A DNA stretch of 64,000 nucleotides. Source: Phycisphaerales bacterium UBA5793. GTDB taxonomy: Bacteria > Planctomycetota > Phycisphaerae > Phycisphaerales > UBA5793. Made by a program: the position numbers and the translations under genes. Under the pieces are notes generated by a model. That model was not told the DNA's origin and did not search any database. It saw only the letters and a program-made list of their open reading frames with translations. The stretch is taken from assembly GCA_002418285.1 (NCBI GenBank), contig DIDT01000024.1, positions 1 through 64,000 on the forward strand, in the 5' to 3' direction. Positions 26,692-35,312 of this stretch are shown here, piece after piece; within the stretch, counting starts at the first letter, position 1; each line of letters opens with the position of its first letter.

Positions 26692-27395
26692 ACGCCATGG
26701 CGCAAACGATCGACCAGGTGGCGCGGCCAGTGTTCGAGGTAGGCTTTGGCCCACTGGAGGTGACCCTCGAACTGGGCGGGCTCCCAGCGATGGTGGCCGT
26801 CGGTCAGCAGGATGGTTGACCGCTCCATATCGATGCCCGGTGGGCGACTGGCCAGCAGGAACTCCATCATGCGCGGGTCGATGAGGTCGTAGGCGAATCG
26901 CTTGTCGGGTGATTTCACGAAGAACGCCTTGCTGAACTCAGACGACTCAAAATCGATGTCATCAAAGCCGATCGCGGATTTGATCTTGTCGAAGAACCCC
27001 TCAGGCCTGATGAGCAGGTCGGGCACGCCGACGTAGGGCAGGTGGAGGATGGCAAAGCTGAAGCGATAGGTCGTCGTCTGCGTCGTCTTTCCGTTCGAGG
27101 TCGTGATCTTGTACTCATAATCGCCGAGCAGCACCCGAAGCGATTGCTCGGCGCAAGTGATCGTGCCGGCCAGGGTGTTGAACGCGCAACGGCTGTGTCC
27201 CTGCCGGAACACCTCGAAGTACGGATAACGCGAATCGTGCGACTTATCGCGCCAGGGGCTGAACTTGAAGCCCAGTCGGCGCGCCAGCGCGGCGAGATCT
27301 TCGGTGCGTTTTCGTTCCGCCTTCCATGCAAAGTAGCCGAGAATGGCCACGATGGCGATGATCGGAATGATGATCAGAAACTCAAGGCCGTGCAC
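26688..27395 (-). CDS. Membrane-anchored protein downstream of the HtpX-like protease, unknown
   Basis: A 235-residue protein with one N-terminal transmembrane helix (about residues 5-26) and a soluble alpha/beta domain. That domain resembles the DUF3137-type proteins often found near LemA, but I am not certain of the match. The start is GTG at 27395, preceded by GGAG seven bases upstream and overlapping the protease gene by 14 bases; this fits the end of a lemA-htpX-like operon. Confidence 0.6.
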   Translation of the reverse strand: MHGLEFLIIIPIIAIVAILGYFAWKAERKRTEDLAALARRLGFKFSPWRDKSHDSRYPYFEVFRQGHSRCAFNTLAGTITCAEQSLRVLLGDYEYKITTSNGKTTQTTTYRFSFAILHLPYVGVPDLLIRPEGFFDKIKSAIGFDDIDFESSEFSKAFFVKSPDKRFAYDLIDPRMMEFLLASRPPGIDMERSTILLTDGHHRWEPAQFEGHLQWAKAYLEHWPRHLVDRLRHGV

Positions 27396-28485
27396 TGGAA
27401 TGCTCCAGCGAGGTGGGTTTTGAACGTGTCTCCGGGGCGACTGGTGCGGCAATCAGCGCTGACAGCCGTGCGATGCGATCCTGCAGCGGCGGGTGCGTGC
27501 GAAAGACGCTGTCGAGCTGGTGGCCGTCGTTTTTCAGGGCGTTTCGCATTGGATTGACGATGTAGAGGTGCGAGGTGGCGCGGTTTGCGACTTCGAGCGG
27601 TTCGCGACAGGCGCCGAGTTTCTGCAGCGCGGAAATCAGGCCCTGCGGGTAGCGCGTCAGCTCGACGGCCCCGGCGTCGGCGAGGTATTCGCGCTCTCGA
27701 CTGACAGCCATGCGGATCAGCATGGCCAGCGTCGGCGCGATGATCATCAGGATGATGGAGATGACAAAGACGATGAGCATGATGACGGCAGCGCCCTTGT
27801 TATCGCTGTCGCTGCGGCGCGATGACCGGCGGCCACCGCCATACCAGAAATGGATGCGCATCATCTGGAGCACGGCGTCGGAGGCGAAGACGATCAGGCC
27901 GACCATCGTGGCCATGAGCATGGCGAAGCGGATGTCGTAGAAGCGTATGTGGGAAAACTCATGGGCCATGACGCCGGCGAGTTCATCTCGGCTAAGTTGA
28001 GCGCGCAATCCTCTGGTGATGGCGACTGCGGCGTGCTCGGGGTCGCGGCCGGTGGCGAAGGCGTTGAGCGCGGTATCGTCGATGACGTAGATCTTCGGTG
28101 GGGGGATGCCCGCGGCGATGGCGAGTTCTTCGACGACGTTGTACAACTGCGGGTCGTCCTTTTTCTCGATCTCTTTGGCGCCCGACAAGGCCAGGATGGC
28201 GCTTGATCCGCCATAGAAGCTCCACACGCCCGCGATTGAAGCGACGATGGCCGAGGCGACGCCCCCGAGAATCAGCGACTGGACGAGATTGACCTGGTGC
28301 CGCGCCGCCCCGGTGTAAAAGCCAAGGATGATGGTGACGGCCATTCCGACGAGAATGACCAGCAAGCCCATGCCGAGCATGAGCAGAGCGCTCCGGCGCT
28401 TGTTGCGGCGAATCAGATCAGGAAACGTCACGTTGGCGGGCAGGCCGCGAATCGCCGGGTTGTCGGTGTGAATGACGTCGGACAT
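27382..28485 (-). CDS. M48 family membrane metalloprotease (HtpX-like)
   Basis: A 367-residue zinc metalloprotease with two N-terminal transmembrane helices (about 32-55 and 67-92), the H-E-F-S-H catalytic motif near residues 175-179, two further membrane helices, and the downstream glutamate in S-R-E-R-E-Y-L-A-D-A-G-A-V. HtpX-type enzymes degrade damaged membrane proteins. A Ser/Arg-rich loop (G-G-G-R-R-S-S-R-R-S-D-S) lies between the later helices. The ATG at 28485 was preferred over a GTG at 28512. It follows a lemA gene by 43 bases. Confidence 0.92.
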   Translation of the reverse strand: MSDVIHTDNPAIRGLPANVTFPDLIRRNKRRSALLMLGMGLLVILVGMAVTIILGFYTGAARHQVNLVQSLILGGVASAIVASIAGVWSFYGGSSAILALSGAKEIEKKDDPQLYNVVEELAIAAGIPPPKIYVIDDTALNAFATGRDPEHAAVAITRGLRAQLSRDELAGVMAHEFSHIRFYDIRFAMLMATMVGLIVFASDAVLQMMRIHFWYGGGRRSSRRSDSDNKGAAVIMLIVFVISIILMIIAPTLAMLIRMAVSREREYLADAGAVELTRYPQGLISALQKLGACREPLEVANRATSHLYIVNPMRNALKNDGHQLDSVFRTHPPLQDRIARLSALIAAPVAPETRSKPTSLEHSSARP

Positions 28486-28528
28486 CGGAAAGTGGCAACA
28501 AACACGGGACACTTCGAATCAGTGGGAC

Positions 28529-29095
28529 TCAGAACTGCACCTTGGGTGCTTCGCGCTCGGCCTGGTTTTCGAGTTCGAAGTATTCCTTCTCCTTAAAGCC
28601 CATGAGACCGGCGATGAGCACGCCGGGGAAAACGCCGATCGCCTCGTTGTACTGCTGGGTGGAGCGGTTGTAGTGCTGGCGCGAGAAGCCGATCTTGTTT
28701 TCGGTGCTGGTCAGTTCTTCCTGCAGAGCGAGGAAGTTCTGGTTGGCCTTGAGATCGGGGTACGCCTCGCTAAGCACCATGAGGCGGCCGAGCACCTGAC
28801 TCAGTTCGCCTTCGGCCTGGGCCCTGGCGGCGACGCCCGACGTATTGACGGCCTTGGCGCGCGCGGAGATGACAGCATCCAGCGTCTGCTTCTCGTGGCT
28901 GGCGTATCCCTTGACCGTTTCGACGAGGTTTGGTATCAGGTCGTGGCGGCGCTTGAGTTGAACATCGATATCTGACCATGCCGCCTCGGAGGCGATCTCC
29001 TTGCGCTTGATGCCGTTGAAGATCCCGATGGCCCAGAGGAAGAAGAGAATGAAAGCGCCGACGAAGACGAGAAGAATGATCACGGCTGGTCCCAC
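28529..29095 (-). CDS. LemA family protein (second copy)
   Basis: A 188-residue LemA protein with an N-terminal membrane helix (residues 4-26), the A-A-W-S-D-I-D-V-Q-L-K-R-R-H-D-L-I-P-N-L motif near 39-57 and the conserved tail with F-S-R-Q-H-Y-N-R-S-T-Q-Q-Y-N and P-G-V-L-I-A. The start is a GTG. This is the canonical LemA-M48 protease pairing, unlike the copy at 11.2 kb, and it is closer to the family consensus than that copy. Confidence 0.92.
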   Translation of the reverse strand: MGPAVIILLVFVGAFILFFLWAIGIFNGIKRKEIASEAAWSDIDVQLKRRHDLIPNLVETVKGYASHEKQTLDAVISARAKAVNTSGVAARAQAEGELSQVLGRLMVLSEAYPDLKANQNFLALQEELTSTENKIGFSRQHYNRSTQQYNEAIGVFPGVLIAGLMGFKEKEYFELENQAEREAPKVQF

Positions 29096-29252
29096 GGTGT
29101 GCTCCTTTCAGAGGCGAGGGAGACGTCTGCACGGAGTAGCATCATCGACTTGTAAGGAAAAAGCAAGCCGGGATGCACGAGAGGTCCCGCAGGGAGTGCG
29201 TTGAGACACGTCAGGGCACTTGCCCGTTTGCACAGGCAAGGTAGCATGAGCC

Positions 29253-30683
29253 ATGAATGAACCGCACCGGAGCGTCGTGGTCGACCGGGTGAACTGGAGC
29301 GGCATCCTGCTCATCAGTCGCATTCCCAGGGCGTTGGCGCTGTCTTTCCAGCCCAGCCGGGTCATTATGGGATTCGTTCTCGTGGTGATGCTCATGGCTT
29401 CGGGGGCGATCTGGGACGGCCTCTTCGGGAAACCGGTGGGGCCGGGCGGGCTCGGTTCACTGCCAATCAGCGACGCGGTGCTGCGGGACGATCTGCGGTT
29501 GCTCATCACCGATCCGACGTTGGTACGCACCGATCGGGCCGAGGCGCTTGGAAGCGCGGAGATGTTGAGCGTTGCGGATGTGCGGGGGGCCGTACTTGAA
29601 ACCTACCGTGACAAGACGGCAGAGGATCAGCTGCGGGATCGGGAGGCGGTTGCCGCCGCGCTGACCCGATTGAGGCTTGTCGCCCCGAAGGGCGTGTTTG
29701 AGGCGACAGCGGAATCGGTTGTCGCGCGGTGCCACGGCGTGCTCAACGCGGCTCTGCACTTCAATCTTGCCGGCGTTGGCGATGAGCTGGCCGCTGTCGG
29801 GCAAGCGATGGGCATCCTGTTCCATGACTATCTGCCCTTTGCGATCATCTTTGGCCTGTGGACCCTGGCCATTGGCATGATCGGCATGGCGACGATTTCG
29901 CGCACGGCCGCGTGTCAGTTCGCGATCGAGCAGTACATCACATGGACAACTGCACTGGCCTACGCCCTGAAGCGTTGGATTCCTGTCCTCGGGACGATCG
30001 CGCTTCCTCTGGTGGCGCTGGCGCTGGGGACGATTGCACTGGCGGTGGGGGGCCTGCTACTCGCCGTGCCGGGGCTCAACGTGATCGGCAGTCTGTTGTA
30101 CGGGCTGGCGCTCTTCGGGGGGACGATTGCGGCTTGCCTCATCCTGCTCACACTGATTGCCTCGGCGCTGTTCATTCCGGCGGTGGCCGTCGAGTCCGCC
30201 GATGCACCTGATGCACTGGCACGTGGTTTTTCGTTTGTGCGCAACCGCCCCCTGCACTGGATTGTGTACGTGGCCGTCGCATTCATTCAGGGTGTTTTCG
30301 GGCTGCTTATCGTCTCGCTCGTGGCATCGCTGGCGCAAAACTTCACAGCGTGGGGCGCGGGGCTGTTCGTTACGGCGCCCGCGATCGAAGCCGTAGGCGG
30401 AGGAGCCAGTCCGTATCACCTGCTGCCACTGAGCGACAATTGGTCGCTGGCGGGCACGCATCGCATCGCGGGCGGCTTTCTCGTGCTGTGGCGAACGGTG
30501 GTAGGCGGCATGGTGGCGGGATGGGTGGTGTCGTATTTTGGTTGCGCGACTACGGTGCTCTACTTCCTGATGCGCAAGGCGACGGACGATCAGGATCTGG
30601 AAGAGATCTGGCAACCGGGCCTGATCGAGGGGACGATGGCGCCGGGTCGCGCCTCGGTTGTGGACGCCGGCGAAGCGTCGTGA
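29253..30683 (+). CDS. Polytopic membrane protein, unknown
   Basis: A 476-residue protein with about seven transmembrane helices. One follows the N-terminal amphipathic region (about 35-55), several lie between 190 and 330, and two more near 340-365 and 415-445. A long extracytoplasmic segment occupies about 60-185. The central part resembles membrane domains of the YIP1/GlpQ-anchor type (F-S-F-V-R-N-R-P-L-H-W), but I cannot assign a family. It precedes the glycosyltransferase gene by 55 bases, in the same direction. Confidence 0.7.
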   Translation: MNEPHRSVVVDRVNWSGILLISRIPRALALSFQPSRVIMGFVLVVMLMASGAIWDGLFGKPVGPGGLGSLPISDAVLRDDLRLLITDPTLVRTDRAEALGSAEMLSVADVRGAVLETYRDKTAEDQLRDREAVAAALTRLRLVAPKGVFEATAESVVARCHGVLNAALHFNLAGVGDELAAVGQAMGILFHDYLPFAIIFGLWTLAIGMIGMATISRTAACQFAIEQYITWTTALAYALKRWIPVLGTIALPLVALALGTIALAVGGLLLAVPGLNVIGSLLYGLALFGGTIAACLILLTLIASALFIPAVAVESADAPDALARGFSFVRNRPLHWIVYVAVAFIQGVFGLLIVSLVASLAQNFTAWGAGLFVTAPAIEAVGGGASPYHLLPLSDNWSLAGTHRIAGGFLVLWRTVVGGMVAGWVVSYFGCATTVLYFLMRKATDDQDLEEIWQPGLIEGTMAPGRASVVDAGEAS

Positions 30684-30738
30684 ACCGGCGACGATCGTTT
30701 TACGGATGACCGGCGGAATCGGCCGATACCATCAGTCC

Positions 30739-32589
30739 ATGCCAGACTCATCAGACCACGCCGCCGGTCCGTTTACTCTCGCTCATGTCACGCACGAAGC
30801 CGTCGAAAAGATGGGTGGCATCGGCACGGTGCTCGAAGGCATGATGACCAGCGCTGTTTACCAGTCGGCCGTGCGGCGGTCGATTCTCGTCGGTCCAATG
30901 GGCGGTCATCATTTTGAGAGCCCACTGCGCCGGCTTGGGCCGCATGTGAATGTCCGTTACAGCAGCGCCGACAACATTGACTTCGATGGCCTGGGTCGCA
31001 AGTTCCACCCGATCCAGTGGGCCTTTGGCGTGCATATCGCCTACGGAATCCGCACGTATGAGAAGAATGGGTACAACCGCGACGGCAGCGCCGAGGTGTT
31101 GCTCATCGATGTCTCGAATCCGAATCGCGAGCAACTGGCGATTTTCAAGATGCGGCTGTGGGATGAGTTCGGCATCGACGCCCGGCGCTACGAGCACGAC
31201 TGGGGGTTCGAGGAGTATTGCCGCCTCGCTGAACCGGCGTTTTATGCGCTTTCAGCGATCGTTCCGGCGAGCGAGTTGCCTTGCATCATTCTCAGTCACG
31301 AGTTCATGGGATTGTGCACGGCGCTCAAGTCGGTCATGGATGGCGGCGATGCATTTCGGACGATCTTCCACGCCCATGAGTGCGCCACCGCCCGGCGTCT
31401 GACCGAACACCACCCCGGCCACGACACGGCCTTCTACAACATGATGCGCCAGGGGGCCGCCAAGGGGCTTTACGTCGAAGATGTGTTTGGCGATCAGTCG
31501 AACTTCATGCGGCACGCGCTGATTTCCCGGGCGCACGAACTGGACGCGATCATCGCCGTGGGCGATCCGACGGCGGAGGAGATGCGCTTTCTGAATCCCG
31601 AAACCAAGCACGGGCGTGTGCATCTCGTCTACAACGGGCTGCCAGCTTTTTACAGCGACTACGAAGAGGAGACTCAGAGCCGTCGACTGATGGACGAATG
31701 GGCCGAGCGCGTCATCGGGTATCGACCTGATGTTCTCATGACGCACGTGGCGCGGCCGGTGATCAGCAAGGGCTTCTGGCGTGATCTCAAGGTCGTGTCC
31801 TACCTGGACGGCATGCTCGGCGCCGAGGGCAAGACTGGGCTTCTGGTGATCCTGACGTGCGGCGCGCCGCCGCGCGGGATGAACGAAGTCAATCGGATGG
31901 CGCGCGAGTATGGCTGGCCTTGGCAACATCGCGAGGGCTATCCCGATCTGGCCGGTCCCGAACTTGAGTTGTTTCAACTGATCAAGCAGTTCAACGCAGG
32001 GCACACGAATATCAAGGTGATGCTGGTCAATCAGTTCGGTTGGAGCCGCGAAGTTCTCGGGGACGCGGCGGCGGAGGAGATGAGTTTCAACACCCTGCGT
32101 CAGGCAGCAGACGTGGAGTTCGGCCAGTCGGTCTACGAGCCCTTTGGGATCGCGCAGTTTGAGCCACTGGGCAGCGGCGCGATCTGCGTCGCCAGTTCTG
32201 TGTGCGGCTGTGTGACGTCGTACCAGCACGTGCTCGCCCGGCTCGGCGAGGCGGCCATCGCCTTTGAGAACGTCGTCGTGGCGGACTACACCAAACTCGA
32301 GCGGCCCATGTCGATGGATGAATTGCGCGCCATGACCCAACAGCAGCGCGACAAACTGGAGGACCGCGTGGCCCGGGAGGTCGCGACCGAACTGCACCGC
32401 CGACTTCCTCGAAGCGAGGCCGATGCCAAACGCCTGCTCGAAACTGGCCGCGAACTGGCGGACGGCATGAGTTGGGACACGGTGATGGCCGAAGGCATGA
32501 TCCCGCTGTTGTCGCAGGTGGCGGCCCGGGAAACGAACCGAGCGAACGGTCACGCCTCACCTGGGCCGATCATGGATCACGCGCGCTGA
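30739..32589 (+). CDS. GT-B glycosyltransferase, glycogen-synthase-like
   Basis: A protein of about 616 residues with two Rossmann-like halves. The first half has E-K-M-G-G-I-G-T-V-L-E-G, which resembles the K-V-G-G-I-x-T-V-L opening of eukaryotic GT3 glycogen synthases and the K-x-G-G-L of GT5 enzymes, then H-E-F-M-G-L, F-H-A-H-E-C-A and Y-N-G-L-P. The second half has the donor-site motif E-P-F-G-I-A-Q-F-E-P-L-G-S-G-A-I-C-V, with both glutamates of the E-x7-E retaining motif. It probably adds glucose from a nucleotide sugar, but the acceptor is unknown. The start at 30739 was chosen because the upstream extension lies within the previous gene and lacks similarity. No glgB, glgC or glgP is nearby. 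Confidence 0.75.
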   Translation: MPDSSDHAAGPFTLAHVTHEAVEKMGGIGTVLEGMMTSAVYQSAVRRSILVGPMGGHHFESPLRRLGPHVNVRYSSADNIDFDGLGRKFHPIQWAFGVHIAYGIRTYEKNGYNRDGSAEVLLIDVSNPNREQLAIFKMRLWDEFGIDARRYEHDWGFEEYCRLAEPAFYALSAIVPASELPCIILSHEFMGLCTALKSVMDGGDAFRTIFHAHECATARRLTEHHPGHDTAFYNMMRQGAAKGLYVEDVFGDQSNFMRHALISRAHELDAIIAVGDPTAEEMRFLNPETKHGRVHLVYNGLPAFYSDYEEETQSRRLMDEWAERVIGYRPDVLMTHVARPVISKGFWRDLKVVSYLDGMLGAEGKTGLLVILTCGAPPRGMNEVNRMAREYGWPWQHREGYPDLAGPELELFQLIKQFNAGHTNIKVMLVNQFGWSREVLGDAAAEEMSFNTLRQAADVEFGQSVYEPFGIAQFEPLGSGAICVASSVCGCVTSYQHVLARLGEAAIAFENVVVADYTKLERPMSMDELRAMTQQQRDKLEDRVAREVATELHRRLPRSEADAKRLLETGRELADGMSWDTVMAEGMIPLLSQVAARETNRANGHASPGPIMDHAR

Positions 32590-32670
32590 TCCCAATCTGC
32601 AGAGCAACCAGTTGAAGTCGCGATGAACCACGACGCTGCCACGCGAGCGACGCCGAATCCGAAACGCCGC

Positions 32671-35100
32671 TCATTCAACGCGGGCCACGTTGCTTGTTGT
32701 GCAGGTGGCCACGTCAAGCAGCTGGAGGTAGCCACCGCACAAGCTCGGGTCCGCCGTTCCGATGATGATTCGATGGCCTTGCATTCCCGCCGCTCCGCTA
32801 AAGATGAGCTCCAGGCGATCCGGCGCAAGCCCAAGGATGGTTCCCTCGCAGGCACTGCCATCGGGAATGCGGAACGAGCCAGTCTGACCGGCGAAGAAAA
32901 GGGCGACTTGCCGGCGAGGTGAGGCGGAACGCCACGCGATCTCGATCGGTCCTCCCCCAGGGCAGGCCGCCGTCACCGCCAGTTGAGGGCCTTCGGCCGC
33001 TCCGATCTTGACAAGGAACGCGTCTGACCCGCCGTGCGATTGATTGTTCTGTCTTTCCCACACGCTGGAGCCTCCGACTCCCGTGACCAACACGTTGCCG
33101 AGCGGCCCGACCGCGATGGCCTGCGCCCACTCGTCGTTGTCGCCTCCCAGGTAGCGCATCCAGACCACTTCGCCGAGCGAACTGACTTTTTGAGCGAAGG
33201 CATCGCGATCTCCGCCATGGTAGGAGTTCACGGCGCCCTGGAAGTTCGTCGACCGTGTCTGTCCTGTGATGAGGGCGTTGCCGGCGCCGTCCGCCGCTAT
33301 TCCGAAGCTTTCGTCCATGCCGCTTCCACCACAATAGGTCATCCACTGAAGCGCCCCGACGGAACTCACGCTGGCGACGTACGCATCGCGACTGCCATGC
33401 GATTGATTCGTACGGCCCTCGAAGTCACTCGAAGTGGTGTAGCCAGTCACGATGGCCCGGTCGTCTCTGGATACCGCAACGCCATGGCCGTAGTCCGGCC
33501 CGGTGCCGCCCAAGTAGGTCATCCAAAGCAGTTGACCGGACGGATCAGCTTTGACGACAAATACCTCGGGTACGTTGGTACCGTGAAACGAGTTGATGCG
33601 ACCTTCAAAGTCGTTCGAGTGCGTGTAGCCCGTGATGAGCGCATCGCCTGCGGCATTCACATCGACACCCTGGGCGTAGTCATTACCGCTCCCGCCAAGA
33701 TAGTACATCCATCGATGCGCCCCAGAGGGTCCAATCTTTGCGACAAAAGCCTCAACCCCGCCATGAGTTTCATTCTGGCGTCCCGGAAAGTTGACCGAGG
33801 CAGTGTGGCCCACGACGAGTGCGTTACCGGCGTCGTCGGTCGCGATGCCGCTGCCATCTTCGTCGTGCTCCCCTCCTAAGTAAGTCATCCATCGAAGTTG
33901 TCCCTCGGAGTTGACTTTGAGGACGAACGCATCAGGTTGCTCGCTGTACTGGGAGTTGTTGCGGCCCTCAAAGTCATTTGAATACGTACTTCCGCTGACC
34001 AAGACGTTTGCGGAACGGTCGACCGCGATTGCGAGTCCTTCGTCGTCGTCCTTGCCGCCGAGGAAGGTCATCCACTGGAGCGTTCCCGCAGCGGTGACCT
34101 TCGCAACGAATGCATCGCCAACGCCGTGAATGGAGTTGTTCATGCCTTCAAAGTCAGGAGATCGAGTCGTACCTGCAACGAAGATATTGCCGGCACGATC
34201 CACGGCCACTCCATTGCCATGATCCAGTCCGATTCCTCCAAGGTAAGTCATCCACGTGACTTCCGGATCGATCACCAGCGGACGCGTGGGGTCGGGCTGA
34301 TCGAGCAGTTCGAAGCCATAGGTGTGCCGGTCGAGCACGACGAACCTGGCGGCAAGCGTCGATGTGGGAACGACGCTCATTGAGCCGGAGTCGGTCACAA
34401 ACTGTGCGTGGGGTTGCCAGACCACCGGGGCCCGATCCGCGATTGTGCCTCTGGCCGTGATGATCTGCATGTTGCCGGAATCGTCAGTGCGCAATGAGTC
34501 AATGCCGGCATAGTGGATCCGGATCCGAGCATGATCCGCACCGGGGCGGCAATGGAACTCGTATTTCAGAACGCCATCTTCTCTGCCCATCACATGAAGA
34601 TCGATGCCGTCGTACAAATCCTCGTAGACGATTTTGCTGAATGAGGGCACGTCGCTGCGGCAGTTGCGACCGTCTCCGCCCACGAAATAGTTAAACCTTG
34701 CGGCCCGCAGCCCAACTCCAGTTGGCCTCACTTCACGGCTTCCCGGGAACGTGACGACGATCACTGCCGGCTCAACGCCGGGCGGGCCAACGCGGTCTTT
34801 GCCTGAGTTTCCAAGTGGCAGCAAGGTCCTTTCGACTGCGCCAATCGGAGCGAGGTGAAGCGTGAAGCTCGAATTGCGAAACGCGACATCCGAGCTTTGC
34901 GTCTTGAGCCCATAGGCAAGGTCCTGATCCACCCATTGCCCCTGATTCTCAACGAAGTAAACATCCCGCAAGCCGAGGCGAATGGCCCCAAGGGCGGACT
35001 CGTGATCGAGCGTTGCCTGCGCCAGCGTGGGCCCGACGGAAGCCGCGAGAATGCAGGCGGAGACGATCGAGCAGAGTTGATGAGCGGGCTTTGGCGTCAT
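32671..35100 (-). CDS. Exported SBBP-repeat propeller protein with Cys-rich C-terminal domain
   Basis: An 809-residue secreted protein. A signal peptide (residues 1-27) is followed by an N-terminal beta domain (about 35-290) of the kind that precedes SBBP repeats (F-V-E-N-Q-G-Q-W near 50). Then come about eight repeats of roughly 51 residues containing W-M-(T/R)-Y-(L/C)-G-G...D-(Y/H/E)-(G/A)...G-N-x-(L/F)-(V/I)-(T/A)-G-x-T-x-S-x-(D/N)-F, from about 290 to 700. The last 103 residues form the same C-P / C-G-G-Y-L-Q / C-T-T-S-N-V domain found in four other proteins here. The propeller may be cell-surface or released. Confidence 0.88.
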   Translation of the reverse strand: MTPKPAHQLCSIVSACILAASVGPTLAQATLDHESALGAIRLGLRDVYFVENQGQWVDQDLAYGLKTQSSDVAFRNSSFTLHLAPIGAVERTLLPLGNSGKDRVGPPGVEPAVIVVTFPGSREVRPTGVGLRAARFNYFVGGDGRNCRSDVPSFSKIVYEDLYDGIDLHVMGREDGVLKYEFHCRPGADHARIRIHYAGIDSLRTDDSGNMQIITARGTIADRAPVVWQPHAQFVTDSGSMSVVPTSTLAARFVVLDRHTYGFELLDQPDPTRPLVIDPEVTWMTYLGGIGLDHGNGVAVDRAGNIFVAGTTRSPDFEGMNNSIHGVGDAFVAKVTAAGTLQWMTFLGGKDDDEGLAIAVDRSANVLVSGSTYSNDFEGRNNSQYSEQPDAFVLKVNSEGQLRWMTYLGGEHDEDGSGIATDDAGNALVVGHTASVNFPGRQNETHGGVEAFVAKIGPSGAHRWMYYLGGSGNDYAQGVDVNAAGDALITGYTHSNDFEGRINSFHGTNVPEVFVVKADPSGQLLWMTYLGGTGPDYGHGVAVSRDDRAIVTGYTTSSDFEGRTNQSHGSRDAYVASVSSVGALQWMTYCGGSGMDESFGIAADGAGNALITGQTRSTNFQGAVNSYHGGDRDAFAQKVSSLGEVVWMRYLGGDNDEWAQAIAVGPLGNVLVTGVGGSSVWERQNNQSHGGSDAFLVKIGAAEGPQLAVTAACPGGGPIEIAWRSASPRRQVALFFAGQTGSFRIPDGSACEGTILGLAPDRLELIFSGAAGMQGHRIIIGTADPSLCGGYLQLLDVATCTTSNVARVE

Positions 35101-35312
35101 GATGGGACTCCTCTTGGGTCACATCCTAATCGACTCAGCGTGGATCCTGTGGCGCGATCGAGTGGAATGGGCAAATTCGCGAAAAAAGTAGGTCAGGCTG
35201 CGGAGCTCCGGCTCTGATTCCGGACCAAGCCGGCGAACTCGCCGGTGCCCAGCCGGCGCTATGATTCGCGACACGGCTGGATGGCAGCGCACGCTGCGTT
35301 TGGAGTTTGATC

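Noticed and set aside
33000..34280. Tandem DNA repeat in the SBBP gene as a CRISPR or satellite
   Set aside because: The periodicity of about 150 bases matches protein repeats of about 51 residues, the DNA copies are diverged, and there is no spacer structure.
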